Assembly (NCBI GenBank): GCA_965261585.1
Contig: CBDHDN010000012.1
Location: 50,526-114,525, forward strand
Direction: 5' to 3'
DNA: 64,000 nt
Source: CBDHDN01 sp965261585
GTDB taxonomy: Bacteria > Pseudomonadota > Alphaproteobacteria > UBA6615
Of this stretch, positions 54,724-64,000 are shown piece after piece. Position numbers and translations under genes: made by a program. The notes beneath the pieces were generated by a model. The model was not told the origin of the DNA. It saw only the letters and a program-made list of their open reading frames with translations, and searched no databases. Position 1 is the stretch's first letter. Each line of letters begins with the position of its first letter.

Positions 54724-56000
54724 GTACATCGATTCCATGAAACGGATCATTTTGTGTGGGGTTCCTGACTGCCTACCAGATTTGGTAGGGTGAAGGCGTG
54801 TATTGGCAGGGAGACATGTCAGGGCGGCGCCTCGGCGGTCTGTTGATTTGCGGATGACGGAAGAAGAGGTTGAGCAGCTTGGGGCGATCGCCCGGTCGCG
54901 CACGGAAGCGGCATGCCGGGTGACGCGGGCGCGCATGCTGCTGCGCTATCGCGATGATGCGTCGTACTTCGCGGTTGGCCGGGCGCTGGGCGTTCACCAT
55001 CAGACGGTGCAGCGCTGCGTCGAGCGAGCGCTGCGCCATGGCTTGATGGCGGCCTTGGCGGACAGTCCGCGGCCGGGACGCGAGCCGCGGATCACCGAGG
55101 CGGCGCGCGCCTGGCTGGTCGATCTGGCCTGCCGCAAGGCGAAGGACTTGGGTTATCCGCATGAGCTGTGGACGGTGCGGCTGCTGGCGCGGCATGCGCG
55201 CTCCCACGGCCCGGCGGCAGGCCATGGGTGTCTTGCCAAGCTGGCCCAGGGCACGGTGTGCAAGCTGCTCGACCAGCACGCGGTGAAGCCGCACAAGGTG
55301 CGCTACTACCTGGAGCGCCGCGACCCCGAGTTCGAGCAGAAGATGGCCGAGGTGTTGTGTGTCTACCGCGAGGTCGAAATGCTCAAGCGAGCCGCCGCGG
55401 CGAACCCGCAGGCGCCGATCGAGGCGGTGGCGATCATCTCCTACGACGAGAAGCCGGGCATGCAGGCGATCGGGACGACGGCGCCCGACCTGCCGCCGGC
55501 GCCCGGTCGCCATGCCGGCTTCGGGCGTGATCACGAATATGTCCGCCACGGTACGATCAGCCTGCTCGCCGGCATCGATCTGCTGACCGGCAAGGTTCAC
55601 GCCAGCGTCGAGGATCGCCATCGCTCGCGCGAGTTCGTCGCGTTTCTCAAACACCTCGACGCGGCCTATCCACCGAGCACCGCGATCACGCTGATCCTCG
55701 ACAATCACTCCGCGCATATCTCCAAGGAAACCCGAGGCTGGCTCGCCGACCAGCGAGAGGGCTGCTTCAGTTTCGTCTTCACTCCCAAGCACGGCTCCTG
55801 GCTCAACCTCATCGAGGGCTTCTTCTCCAAGCTCGCTCGCTCGGTGCTCCGGCACATCCGCGTCGCCTCCAAGCAGGAACTCAAGGACCGCATCATCGCC
55901 GCCATCGACGACATCAACCGACATCCCGTCGTCCACACCTGGTCCTACAAACTAAACGAGGCCGCCTGATATGATTCGATCCTCGGAAACGCTGAACTAG
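54721..56000 (+). mobile_element. IS630-family element X (in cytochrome b561 gene)
   Basis: About 1.28 kb bounded by CTAG at both ends. The left end, CTAGTACATCGATTCCATGA, and right end, inverse CTAGTTCAGCGTTTCCGAGG, are imperfect inverted repeats. It encodes one intact transposase on the + strand. It directly abuts element Y, sharing the CTAG at 55997-56000. Confidence 0.88.
54803..55969 (+). CDS. IS630-family transposase (element X)
   Basis: 388-residue transposase with an N-terminal helix-turn-helix (YFAVGRALGVHHQTVQRCVE) and a DDE domain: Asp in AIISYDEKPGMQAIGTT, Asp in ITLILDNHSAHIS and Glu in SWLNLIEGFFSKLARSV. It appears intact. A TTG at 54803 opens the frame; an ATG at 54854 (MTEEEVEQLGAI) is an alternative start. 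Confidence 0.9.
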   Translation: MAGRHVRAAPRRSVDLRMTEEEVEQLGAIARSRTEAACRVTRARMLLRYRDDASYFAVGRALGVHHQTVQRCVERALRHGLMAALADSPRPGREPRITEAARAWLVDLACRKAKDLGYPHELWTVRLLARHARSHGPAAGHGCLAKLAQGTVCKLLDQHAVKPHKVRYYLERRDPEFEQKMAEVLCVYREVEMLKRAAAANPQAPIEAVAIISYDEKPGMQAIGTTAPDLPPAPGRHAGFGRDHEYVRHGTISLLAGIDLLTGKVHASVEDRHRSREFVAFLKHLDAAYPPSTAITLILDNHSAHISKETRGWLADQREGCFSFVFTPKHGSWLNLIEGFFSKLARSVLRHIRVASKQELKDRIIAAIDDINRHPVVHTWSYKLNEAA

Positions 56001-57123
56001 TACCGGGAATCACAAATCGCGATGACGTGGTTTGAGCCTCTTCTGATGGATGTTGGTGCTGACCCAACGGAAAGGCTTGGCGGTCTTGTTGTGGGCGTGG
56101 ATGAAGGCATCGATGGCGTCCCTGAGTTGTCGGGGCGAAGTGAAGCTGGCGCCGTGCAGGGCGGCGCGGCTGAGGATCGAGAACCAGATCTCGATCTGGT
56201 TGAGCCAGCTGGCGTAGTTGGGCGTGAAGTGGAAGTGGACATGGGGATGCGCCTTGAGCCAGCGGTCGCGCTTGGGCTTGTGGGTGTTCAGGTTGTCGAG
56301 AACGACATGGATCTCGCGGTCGGGATAGGCGGCCACCAAGCGGTTCATGAAGTCGAGGAACTCACGGCGGCGCCGCCGTTCGTAGTGTCCGGCCTGAACC
56401 TCGCCGCTGGCGACGTTGAGAGCGGCAAACAGCGTCGTCGTGCCGTGTCGCTTATAGGTGTGGCCATGGCCGATCAGGGCGCGCCCGTTCGGCAGCTTCA
56501 GATAGCCCTGGGCGCGCTCCAGCGCCTGGATGTGCGGCTTCTCGTCGACCGCCAGCACGATGGCGTCCTCCGGCGGGTGCAAGTAGAGGCCGACGATCTC
56601 GGCCGCCTTGGGGACGAACTCGGGATCGTTGCTCTGGCACCAGGATTTACGGCCGGCCAGGTCGATCTTTTGCCGGCGCAGGAAGCGCCAGATGTACTGG
56701 TCCGACACATCGCCCAGCGCCCGGGCCAGCAGTGGCGCCGTCCAGCGAGCGAAGCCGGCGGGCGGCGGCTCGTCCAACTGCGCCAGGATGCGCCGGCCCG
56801 TCTCGGCCGTGTAGATCGGCGTCGCCCCCGGCCGCGCTCGATCCGACAGCCCGGCCAGCCGTTCCGCCGCGAAGCGCGTGCGCCAGCGGCTGACCCGCCC
56901 CGGCCAGGTGCCAAGCGCCGCCGCAATGGAGCGCGTCGAGCGGCCGTCCGCCGCCAACAACACCATGCGGGCGCGCTCGCTCACGCCCTGTTCCGTCTTC
57001 GGAGATCGGACCATGCTCTCAAGCACCGCCCGCTCCTCCTCCGTCAATATGATCGGAGTCGCGTCCTGGATGTTCATCCATCCTTTGAATCACGACTCCG
57101 CCGCCAGCGATAGCCGGTACTAG
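55997..57123 (-). mobile_element. IS630-family element Y (in cytochrome b561 gene)
   Basis: About 1.13 kb bounded by CTAG at both ends, with ends CTAGTACCGGGAATCACAAA and inverse CTAGTACCGGCTATCGCTGG. It encodes an intact transposase on the minus strand, opposite to element X. The two elements are different members of the family that landed in succession at the same CTAG site. Confidence 0.88.
56010..57077 (-). CDS. IS630-family transposase (element Y)
   Basis: 355-residue transposase with an N-terminal HTH (RSIAAALGTWPGRVSRWRTR) and the DDE triad: Asp in IVLAVDEKPHIQALER, Asp in IHVVLDNLNTHKPKR and Glu in YASWLNQIEIWFSILSRAA. Start ATG at 57077 (MNIQDATPIILTEEERAVL). It appears intact and is only distantly similar to the transposase of element X. 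Confidence 0.92.
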   Translation of the reverse strand: MNIQDATPIILTEEERAVLESMVRSPKTEQGVSERARMVLLAADGRSTRSIAAALGTWPGRVSRWRTRFAAERLAGLSDRARPGATPIYTAETGRRILAQLDEPPPAGFARWTAPLLARALGDVSDQYIWRFLRRQKIDLAGRKSWCQSNDPEFVPKAAEIVGLYLHPPEDAIVLAVDEKPHIQALERAQGYLKLPNGRALIGHGHTYKRHGTTTLFAALNVASGEVQAGHYERRRRREFLDFMNRLVAAYPDREIHVVLDNLNTHKPKRDRWLKAHPHVHFHFTPNYASWLNQIEIWFSILSRAALHGASFTSPRQLRDAIDAFIHAHNKTAKPFRWVSTNIHQKRLKPRHRDL

Positions 57124-57617
57124 TCGTCCTGCGGGTCCTGTGGGGTCTCGTTGGCACGAGGCACGCCCGCTTCACCGCTTTCATCTATGGGCCCGTGAAA
57201 ACCCTGACCTACGTCGCCGACCTGCTGCGGTTGCGGGCGCGGCGATATGTCGGCCACACCCCGGCCGGTGGCGCAATGATCGTCGCGCTCCTGATCGGGC
57301 TGGCGGGTACCGTTTGGACCGGCCTGGCACTCTATGCGGTCGACGAGAACGCCGGGCCGCTGACGGCGCTCTATGCCGCAACAGCCTCGCCGCCGTCACA
57401 GTCTGCGAGCGGAGAAGAAGCGGACGACGACGAGCACGAAGAGGACGAGGGCCGAACACGCGCAGGCGAAGAGTTCTGGGAGGAGCTGCACGAAGCGCTC
57501 GCCAACGTGATGCTGCCCCTGGTCATCCTGCATATTGGCGGCGTAGCGCTCGCCAGCATCGTGCATCGCGAGAACCTGGTCCGCGCCATGGTGACGGGCC
57601 GCAAGAGGCCCGACTAG
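57123..57617 (+). pseudogene. cytochrome b561 family protein, 3' part
   Basis: The remaining 164 codons: VVLRVLWGLVGTRHARFTAF, YVGHTPAGGAMIVALLIGL, an acidic loop (EEADDDEHEEDEGRTRAGEE) and the last helix VMLPLVILHIGGVALASIVH. Further heme-site His residues lie in RRYVGHTPAGG and LHIGGV. It joins the 5' part exactly at the CTAG target. The acidic loop is longer than usual for this family. Confidence 0.88.
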
Positions 57618-57663
57618 TACTTCGTGGGCGGCGGGTGGCGGTGGCGCTCCCTCGCGGGGACGC

Positions 57664-58039
<376 letters not shown>

Positions 58040-58043
<4 letters not shown>

Positions 58044-59095
58044 AGCACATCCGGTTTAGACGGAATATCCTGCATTGACGAGGTAGTTTCTGCATTCGGT
58101 TGGAGAGAATTCATCGAGGGCGTTTCCAATTGCCCGCCAGAGGTCATCGACGGTTCTGGCGCCGACCTTGCGGAGAATGGCTTTGAGCTTGGCGAAGACC
58201 TGTTCGATGGGATTGAGATCGGGGCTGTAGGGCGGCAGGTAGAGCGGGGTTGCGCCGACCGCCTCAATGGCCTCGTGTACGCCGGCGACCTTGTGGGAGG
58301 AGAGGTTGTCCATGATGACGATGTCGCCCGCGGACAGGGTCGGGACCAAGGCTTGCTGGACCCAGGCAAGGAAGCTTGCGCCGTTGATCGGGCCATCGAA
58401 AACGCAGGGCGCGGTGATCCGGTCGTGACGCAGGGCGGCAATGAACGTGGTTGTCTTCCAGTGGCCATGGGGAATGGCCGCCACCACCCGTTCGCCGCGC
58501 GGTGCCCGGCCATAACGCCGGGCCATGTTCGTCCGCGCCCAGGTCTCGTCGAGAAAGACCAGCCGTTCGGCAATCAGCCCAGGTTGCTCGTTGCGCCAAG
58601 TGGCTCGCGCCGCCGCGACGTCAGGGCGCTCCTGCTCGGCGGCGTGGGCTGTCTTTTTTTGCGACTCAGCCCCTGAGCCAGAAGAAAGTCGCCAAGCGTC
58701 GAGCGCTTCGCCTCGATCCCCTCGGCGGCCAGCAAGACGCAAAGCTCGTCAATGGTGATGTCGCAATTCTCCATCACCAGAGCCCGAATGCGATCGCCAT
58801 GGGGAGCCAGTTTCGATTTCTTCCAGCCACCGTATTTGTCGGCTTTGATCGTGCCCCGCTGCTTCCAACGCTGCATCAGCTTCACAACAAAGCTGATGCT
58901 CACATCAAATTGCTTCGCCGCCGCATTGCGAGAGGTCCCCGATTCAACAACTCGAACAACTCGTTCACGAAGATCTTCCGAATAAGGTCGTGTCATCCAT
59001 GGCTGGCCTCCTTTAACCCAGCTCATAGCTTGAATCACTTTTTGCGACCCTTGGGAATCCCCTTTTTGATTCTGTCTATGCCGGACCCGCTCTAG
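58040..59095 (-). mobile_element. IS630-family element, copy B (intact)
   Basis: 1056 bp between CTAG sites; the same element as copy A at 21753-24237, but without the nested IS3-like insertion. Terminal repeats are CTAGAGCACATCCGG and the inverse CTAGAGCGGGTCCGG. It splits the MFS remnant between codons at CTAG, where joining the flanks gives ...IALVPLVLWGG in frame. Confidence 0.92.
58056..58996 (-). CDS. IS630-family transposase, copy B (programmed -1 frameshift)
   Basis: OrfA (from MTRPYSEDLRERVVRVVESG at 58996) holds the HTH domain. OrfB holds the DDE residues (FLDETWART, IVIMDNLSSHK, YSPDLNPIEQVFAKLK). They overlap, and joining at seven A residues (58654-58660, T on the + strand) by a -1 slip gives about 313 residues. 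Compared with copy A the differences seen include Met for Ile before the second catalytic Asp and Gly for Glu near the C-terminus. This copy is intact. Confidence 0.9.
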
Positions 59096-59173
59096 CGCGA
59101 TCAGAATGCCGTTCGCGATCTGCAGCAGCGCGACGCTCGCAATCACGGCGCCGATTGACAGATAGGGGCTCAT
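59096..59173 (-). pseudogene. MFS transporter, N-terminal fragment
   Basis: MSPYLSIGAVIASVALLQIA followed by NGILIAL is the first transmembrane helix of an MFS protein, cut at CTAG by IS630 copy B. The distal part is the fragment at 57664-58043. Together the two pieces still lack most of the central helices. Confidence 0.65.
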
Positions 59174-59232
59174 TGGCCGGAGCGTTCGGGAGGATGGATC
59201 CGAAGCGCCAGCGACGGCGCGGTCTCGGTAGC

Positions 59233-59353
59233 CTAGTGGTCTGATCCTAGCGCTTGGTCCCCCAAGCGTCAGGTGAATCAGCCCACAGAATCAACAAACG
59301 GGGTGGTTCGATTCCGCCGACGGATGGGAACCATCCGTCAGCATCGAACCACT
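59233..59353. repeat. palindromic repeat, copy 2
   Basis: CTAGTGGTCTGATCC, a CGCTTGG/CCAAGCG hairpin, CGTCAGGTGAATCAGCCC, and then a long near-perfect hairpin (GGTTCGAT...GACGGATGG with CCATCCGTC...ATCGAACC). A related copy lies at 49448-49549. Both start at CTAG, suggesting a MITE-like origin. Confidence 0.65.
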
Positions 59354-59396
59354 GGCGGGATTGCTCGTCGTCGTGGAGTCCTGCGGGCGCGGGCGC

Positions 59397-59588
59397 CTAC
59401 GCCGATTCAAGCATCGGCGGTGGCTTGTCGGTGGCGCCCAGCAGCCAATCCGCCAGCAGATCCGCCGCAAAGGCGGCGCTGCCGCAGGCCGGGCATTCGA
59501 AGGTGAGCACGGGGTGACGGGCCCGGAAGCGGCGGCCACAGTCACACAGCAGCGTGTACGTCGAGGCGTCGTCGGCAAGGACTTTCAT
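59397..59588 (-). CDS. small zinc-ribbon-like protein
   Basis: 63-residue protein starting MKVLADDASTYTLLCDCGRR and containing a CXC...CXXC pattern (LLCDCG and FECPACGS), typical of a small zinc ribbon. I do not recognise a specific family. It starts 7 bases after the stop of another small gene on the same strand, so the two are probably co-transcribed. Confidence 0.6.
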   Translation of the reverse strand: MKVLADDASTYTLLCDCGRRFRARHPVLTFECPACGSAAFAADLLADWLLGATDKPPPMLESA

Positions 59589-59595
59589 TGGCGCT

Positions 59596-59799
59596 TCAGG
59601 CCCCCTCCAAGGGCTCACTGGCATCGGCATCCAAGGCCCCCAGCGCCGCCTCGCGGGCCTCGGCGAGGCTGTCGAAAGGGTCGCCGTCGAAGGGCCGCAG
59701 CGCGGGATGAATGGCATAGAGGACATAGCGTTCGCCTTGGGTGACGACGCGGGCGACGCAGTCGTTGCTGACCTCGATATCGAACTGTTCGACGGGCAT
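59596..59799 (-). CDS. small hypothetical protein upstream of the zinc-ribbon gene
   Basis: 67-residue acidic protein (MPVEQFDIEVSNDCVARVVT, then YVLYAIHPALRPFDGDPFDS). The codon use fits the genome. No family is recognised. It forms a two-gene unit with the zinc-ribbon protein downstream. Confidence 0.5.
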   Translation of the reverse strand: MPVEQFDIEVSNDCVARVVTQGERYVLYAIHPALRPFDGDPFDSLAEAREAALGALDADASEPLEGA

Positions 59800-60017
59800 G
59801 GGATGTTACCTCTTCGTCGGCGATCCCCCGGCGCGGGCGGTGCCTGGACAGGGCGTATCGCCATTGGTCCGTTGTGCGGCCACTTGGGCAGACCGACGGC
59901 CAAATGCAAGCTTCGCGCGTCCCTAGACCAGCGCCAGGCGTGCGGGCCGGCGTGCTTCAGCCGCGGTCTGCGGGCGGTCGACGAAACCCGTGCTGGACCG
60001 CCCGCGGACCCGCGTCG

Positions 60018-60503
60018 TCAATGGTGCCTGATCTCGATCCTCTTCTGCTTCGCCTTCGCTTCCGGCGGCTTCGGCAGGATGACCGTCAGCACGCCCTTGG
60101 CGAACTTGGCGTCGACGGCGTCGGGGTCGATCTCATAGGGCACGGGAATCACCCGCTCGAACGCCCCGTAGAGCGCTCGACAACGCGATAGTCCTTGCCC
60201 TTGTCCTCCTTCTCCGCCCGTTTTCTCGCCCTTGATCGTCAGCATGCTGTCCGCCAGCGTGACGTCGACATCCTTCTCGTCGACGCCGGGCAGCTCGACG
60301 GCGATCTGCGCGTCATGATCGGTCTCGCTGACGTCCACGACGGGTTCGAGAAAGCGTTCGATACCGCCAACCTTCGGCAGCTGGAAATCGGTGGTGAAGC
60401 GGTTGAATACCCGGTCGATCTCGCGCTGCAGCGAAAAGAACGGATCATCCACCCGCGCCACGTGCCCGCCTCCCCACAGCGACGGCAACAGGGATCTACG
60501 CAT
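60018..60503 (-). CDS. Hsp20 family small heat-shock protein, with an internally shifted segment
   Basis: 161-residue small heat-shock protein that would bind unfolded proteins. The N-terminus MRRSLLPSLWGGGHVARVDD and the segment PFFSLQREIDRVFNRF are typical. The alpha-crystallin domain has VVDVSETDHDAQIAVELPGV and the end FAKGVLTVILPKPPEAKAKQ. Between about 60170 and 60224 the protein reads TGGEGGQGQGLSRCRAL. The neighbouring frame there encodes the conserved stretch RAEKEDKGKDYRVVERS, so one extra and one missing base cancel each other. The frame stays open but 18 residues are altered. Divergent from the SLC13 gene. Confidence 0.85.
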   Translation of the reverse strand: MRRSLLPSLWGGGHVARVDDPFFSLQREIDRVFNRFTTDFQLPKVGGIERFLEPVVDVSETDHDAQIAVELPGVDEKDVDVTLADSMLTIKGEKTGGEGGQGQGLSRCRALYGAFERVIPVPYEIDPDAVDAKFAKGVLTVILPKPPEAKAKQKRIEIRHH

Positions 60504-60737
60504 CGTCTTCTCCTCTTCGATCTCTGCCTCGACCTCGAGGCTGGCGTACTGTTTCCCGGTCCTCGGCGAAGCCGCATTGATCCCGCTCAAATCGCGGGCG
60601 GCGCCAAGGCCGAGGCGCGCGCCGCAGGCCGGCCGCAGACAGGCCGCCGACGGACTTGCTAGGGTTCGCGGGCGTCCACCACCTGCTCTGGCGAGTCGCG
60701 GTGACGGCGTTGCAACCTCCGACGGTGATTGCCGGCG

Positions 60738-62517
60738 ATGACGATTCCCCAAATCACGATCATGGCCATCCTGGCCGGGCTATTCGGCCTGCTGGTCTGG
60801 GGCCGCTGGCGCTACGACGTCGTCGCCTTCGCGGCGCTGCTGGCGGCGGTCCTCGCGGGCCTGGTGCCGGCACCGCTGGCGTTCTCCGGCTTCAGCCACC
60901 CGGCGACGATCACGGTCGCCCTCGTGCTGATCCTCAGCCGGGCGCTCGTGCTGTCCGGTGCCACCGACCTCATCGCGCGTGTGCTGGAGCCGGCGGCACG
61001 CGACACCGCGACCCACATCGCCGCGGGCTCCGGCCTGGGCGCGGCGCTGTCGTCGTTCATGAACAACGTCGGTACGTTGGGCCTGTTGATGCCGGTGATC
61101 ATGCAGACGGCGCGCAGCGCCAAGCGCCCTGTTGGCCTGCTGCTGATGCCGCTGTCGTTCGGCTGCATCCTGGGCGGGCTGGTGACGCTGATCGGCACGC
61201 CGCCGAACATCATCGTCGCCGCCTATCGGGACCAGGTCGCCGAGCGCCCTTTCGCGATGTTCGACTTTGCACCGGTCGGGCTGGTGCTCGCCGTGGCCGG
61301 CGTCGCCTTCGTCGCGCTCGTCGGCTGGCGTCTGATCCCGCGGCGCGGCGCGGCGCGGCCGAGATCGCGGCGGACGATCTGTTCGACATCGACACCTACC
61401 TGGCCGAGGCACGGGTGCCCGAGGACAGCAAGGCGGTCGGTAAGACGGCGCGTGAACTGGAAATCGAGACGAAGGACATCGACGCCCGCATCGTCGGCGT
61501 GATCCGACAGCGCCGCCGGACCGTCCCGCCGGGCCGCCTGCGGGTCCGCGCTGACGACGTGCTGATGATCGAAGCGAGCCCACAGAACCTCGACGGCCTC
61601 GTCGCCGCGCTCGGCCAGGAATTGAGCGATGCCAGGGGGCGCGAGATCCTGACCGGAGACGCGGAGGCCGAGCTCGTGGAGGCCGTCGTCGCACCCGGGG
61701 CGCGGCTGATCGGCCGGACGCTCGAATCCCTGCGGCTGCGCCGCAGCTTCGCCGTCAACATCCTCGCCGTATCGCGCCAGGGGACGCCCCATCGGGAGCG
61801 GCTGGGGCGCTTTCGCTGCCGGGTCGGCGACGTGCTGCTGCTGCACGGCGATGCCGAGCTGGTCGCCCAGGCGATCGCCAACCTGGGGTGCCTGCCGCTG
61901 CGCCGCCGGGCGATCCGCCTGGGCCGGCCGGCCACGCCGGCCCTGTCGATCGCGATCTTCGCGGCGGCGATCGTGCTGGCGTCGGTCGGCATCCGGGGCG
62001 TGCCGATCGCGCTGGGCGCCGCGGTCCTGTTGATGGTGATCGCGAACATCGTCCCGCTGCGAGAGCTCTACGAGGCCGTCGACTGGCCCGTCATCGTGCT
62101 GCTGGGGGCGCTGATCCCGGTCGGTGGCGCGCTCGAGACGACCGGCGCGACGACGCTGATCACCGAGGCGTCCTATGGCTCACGGCGGGGCTGTCGCCGG
62201 TCACCGTCCTGGTCCTGCTGCTGGTCGTGACCATGACCGTCTCCGACATCCTCAACAACGCGGCGACGGCCGTCGTCATGGCGCCGATCGCGTTCGGCCT
62301 CGCCCAGCGCCTGGGCGTCAACCCCGATGCGTTCCTGATGGCCGTCGCAATCGTCGCGTCGAGCGCCTTCCTGACGCCGATCGGCCATCAGAACAACGCC
62401 CTGATCATGGGGCCCGGCGCCTATCGCTTCGGCGACTACTGGCGCATGGGCCTGCCGCTGGAAATACTGATCGTCGCCGTCGCCACGCCGATGATCCTGA
62501 TCGTGTGGCCGCTCTAG
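60738..62517 (+). pseudogene. SLC13/DASS-type permease with RCK_C domains, two frameshifts
   Basis: If two single-base gaps are repaired this is a 593-residue transporter of the divalent anion:Na+ symporter type (sulfate or dicarboxylate). Part 1 (MTIPQITIMAILAGLFGLLV to GWRLIPRRG) holds the first helices with SSFMNNVGTLGLLMPVI and TLIGTPPNIIVAAYRD. Part 2 contains two RCK_C/TrkA-C domains (KTARELEIETKDIDARIVGV, APGARLIGRTLESLRLRRSF). Part 3 resumes the membrane domain (VSDILNNAATAVVMAPIAFG, ASSAFLTPIGHQNNALIMGP). Frame changes lie near 61360 and 62175. The overall length including two missing bases is divisible by three. Confidence 0.8.
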
Positions 62518-62637
62518 GTCGTGTACTCACGAACGAGAGTTGGATCAGCGGTGGGGCTGGGGCGCCACGACCTATTAATTTGGTTGTTCACGTTTGAGCG
62601 GCGGCGCAAAACGCAATAACGCTTGCCTGACCCCGTT

Positions 62638-63405
62638 TCATTGGGACGTTTTTCTTATGTCTTGGTACAGGAGCAGAACAGCCGATGCGGCCACAAGAGC
62701 TGAGCGGGTCTCAGGCGTCACCGAGTTGTTAAGCCAAACAGTGCCCTTGTTGATAACCTCTACCGCTCCCACAGGGCGACCATCGATATAGAAAATATAG
62801 CCGGTCGGGGTACTCACTTGCAGGGGAGTCGTGTCAAGCCTATGTGTCGCTGATATGTCGATTCGAATAGCGCCTTCTGTCATGATGCCTTGTAGTGCCG
62901 TCTCATTAGCCGAAGCGGACTGCGCCATGACAAGCTTTGAGAGCTTCTCACTGCCTTCTTGCTTCAGGGTGCAAACCAGTTGCTGATTGGATGAGAACTC
63001 TATAGTGAGTCCTCCTCCGAAGAAAGCTTGTGTTTCTAATCGACTCCATTCGCCCCCTGTGGCGCATTGCACTTCCCAGGTCGCCCGATCTGATACATCG
63101 ACTGAGAACTCGTATTTTTGCTTTGCTTCAGAACTACTATATTCAGAAGCGCTATATGATATCGAGTATCCCTCCCCTCTGGCCCACCCCCGGTGAATAT
63201 CGGTGACGTGGTAGACCCCGAAGTGAAATGAGTCACGAAATATCAAAAGTTGCCGCCCCTCAACAGTCAGTTCACTGGATTCTCTCGGCAAGTCCAGGGG
63301 AAGAGCCATGTGTGCCACTTTGCAACCGCTCAGCGACAGGCCGGTGAATTACAGCAAAAGCCAGCCTGCCATCCGGCGCCACTCTTTGGTAAATGACCTG
63401 TTCAT
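62638..63405 (-). pseudogene. lipoprotein-like protein with an in-frame stop in its signal peptide
   Basis: From ATG 63405 the frame reads MNRSFTKEWRRMAGWLLL, then a TAA stop (63349-63351), then FTGLSLSGCKVAHMALPLDL. This looks like a lipoprotein signal peptide with lipobox LSGC, broken by one stop codon. Downstream of it 226 residues remain open to 62638 (start GTG 63318 if translated alone). The body is beta-rich and hydrophilic (RRGEGYSISYSASEYSSSEA-type segments) and matches no family I know. Its GC content is clearly lower than its neighbours, which suggests horizontal acquisition. Confidence 0.6.
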
Positions 63406-63771
63406 TGCCATTGTTGGTTCAGCGCTGGTTTTCATATAGGGTCGCCCGCTCCAATTGGGTGAGCGACACGTCTGACAATATTGCTGAGAAACAATACCGT
63501 TTTGTGTACAGCGCTGAAGATGGCATGGGGAGAATGTCCGCATCCGGGTCACGCCCGGCAGTTCGCCGCATTCGCTACGGTGTCGCGGCCCTGTCTTCCC
63601 GCAAGACGAGCGCTGGTGCCAACTTTCATGGGAGGCTGATTCGCCGAGCCCCGGCCCGCATACTTCGACAACCCCGGATTAAATCCGGGGATGAGGGCCT
63701 AACCCCTGAGCCTGCCGAAGGGGAGCTTGCCGAAGGCTGGGGGCCGACGCACGCTTCTGCGATAGTGAGCG
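63406..63771. other. intergenic stretch with repeat family 2, copy 2
   Basis: No supported gene is seen. At 63660-63725 the sequence TACTTCGACAACCCCGGATT and the following AATCCGGGGATGAGGGC repeat the block found at 25812-25875. The element at 63772 begins right after a 'GATAGTGAGCG' stretch. Confidence 0.5.
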
Positions 63772-64000
63772 CTAGTGCACTGACTCAGACAGAAGGTACA
63801 GGCAGGCGGTGAAGTTTGGCGAGGATGGTGTCTGCGGATTTGGTCCAGACGAAGGGCTTGGGATCATTGTTGTGCTCGTCAATGTAGCGGTTGATGGCGG
63901 CCTGGAGGTCGACTATCGAGTGGAAGGTGCCGCGCTTGAGCCGCCGGCGCGTGAGGACAGAGAAGAAGCCCTCGGACGGCGTTGAGCCAGGAGGCGGAGG
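63772..64000 (-). mobile_element. IS630-family element, start only (cut by window edge)
   Basis: Begins CTAGTGCACTGACTCAGACA at a CTAG. This end matches the terminal repeats of the MITE at 44468-44576. The element continues beyond the window. Confidence 0.8.
63785..64000 (-). pseudogene. IS630-family transposase, C-terminal part, probable frameshift
   Basis: The last 70 or so residues of a transposase: SASWLNAVEGFFSVLTRRRL (with the catalytic Glu), FHSIVDLQAAINRYIDEHNN and KPFVWTKSADTILAKLHRLP. The segment NAVEGFF is split by one extra base near 63974 (GTCCGAGGGC), so this copy seems frameshifted, unless that is a sequence error. The rest lies outside the window. Confidence 0.7.

Overview
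The window is GC-rich (roughly two thirds G+C by eye) chromosomal DNA. It suggests an alphaproteobacterium of the Rhodospirillales type: there are two DUF2336 proteins, a YciB protein, a TRAP transporter remnant, PAS-histidine kinases of alphaproteobacterial style and a nucleoside-uptake ABC system, all in high-GC codon usage. No rRNA, tRNA or CRISPR array was recognised. The 5' edge cuts an AMP nucleosidase gene and the 3' edge cuts an IS630-type transposase.

Layout. 1-5.4 kb: end of amn; a structured leader with an intrinsic terminator; a three-gene unit of secreted DUF4331 protein, TPR protein and HupE/UreJ-like membrane protein; then yciB. 5.4-14.6 kb: an ASCH-domain protein, a sorbosone-dehydrogenase-like enzyme, two DUF2336 proteins, a PAS-histidine kinase, pgk and a methyltransferase. 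14.8-32 kb: a nucleoside uptake and breakdown block made of upp, add, deoA, an ALDH16-like aldehyde dehydrogenase, deoC, a CBS protein, punA, cdd, two permeases, an ATPase and a BMP-type binding protein. It is interrupted by two pentapeptide genes and by an IS630 element that itself carries an IS3-like insertion. 32.5-40.5 kb: GH25 lysozyme, PhyH dioxygenase, FAD monooxygenase, acetyltransferase, then a translationally coupled gentisate dioxygenase / MFS / maleylacetate reductase operon and TRAP transporter remnants.

40.4-59.4 kb is a mobile-element zone. A group II intron carries a second, different group II intron at its domain V/VI junction (a twintron). A near-identical copy of the second intron sits inside a PAS-histidine kinase, where exact removal restores the reading frame. 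There are also ISNCY, IS5-type and four IS630-type elements (a fifth starts at 63.8 kb), a 109-bp MITE and palindromic repeats. Several host genes here are split or truncated (TRAP transporter, esterase, LuxR-type regulator, cytochrome b561, MFS). Nearly all DNA elements lie between CTAG tetranucleotides, consistent with TA target duplication. 59.4-64 kb: two small proteins, Hsp20, an SLC13-type transporter with apparent frameshifts, a lower-GC lipoprotein-like gene with a stop codon in its signal peptide, and the start of another IS630 element.

How the genes work together: the BMP-ABC system would import nucleosides; Cdd, Add, PunA and DeoA would deaminate and phosphorolyse them; Upp would recover uracil; DeoC would cleave deoxyribose-5-phosphate; and the ALDH16-like enzyme would oxidise the acetaldehyde formed. 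Single-base frame disruptions occur in several otherwise well-conserved genes. From sequence alone I cannot tell residual assembly errors from gene decay.
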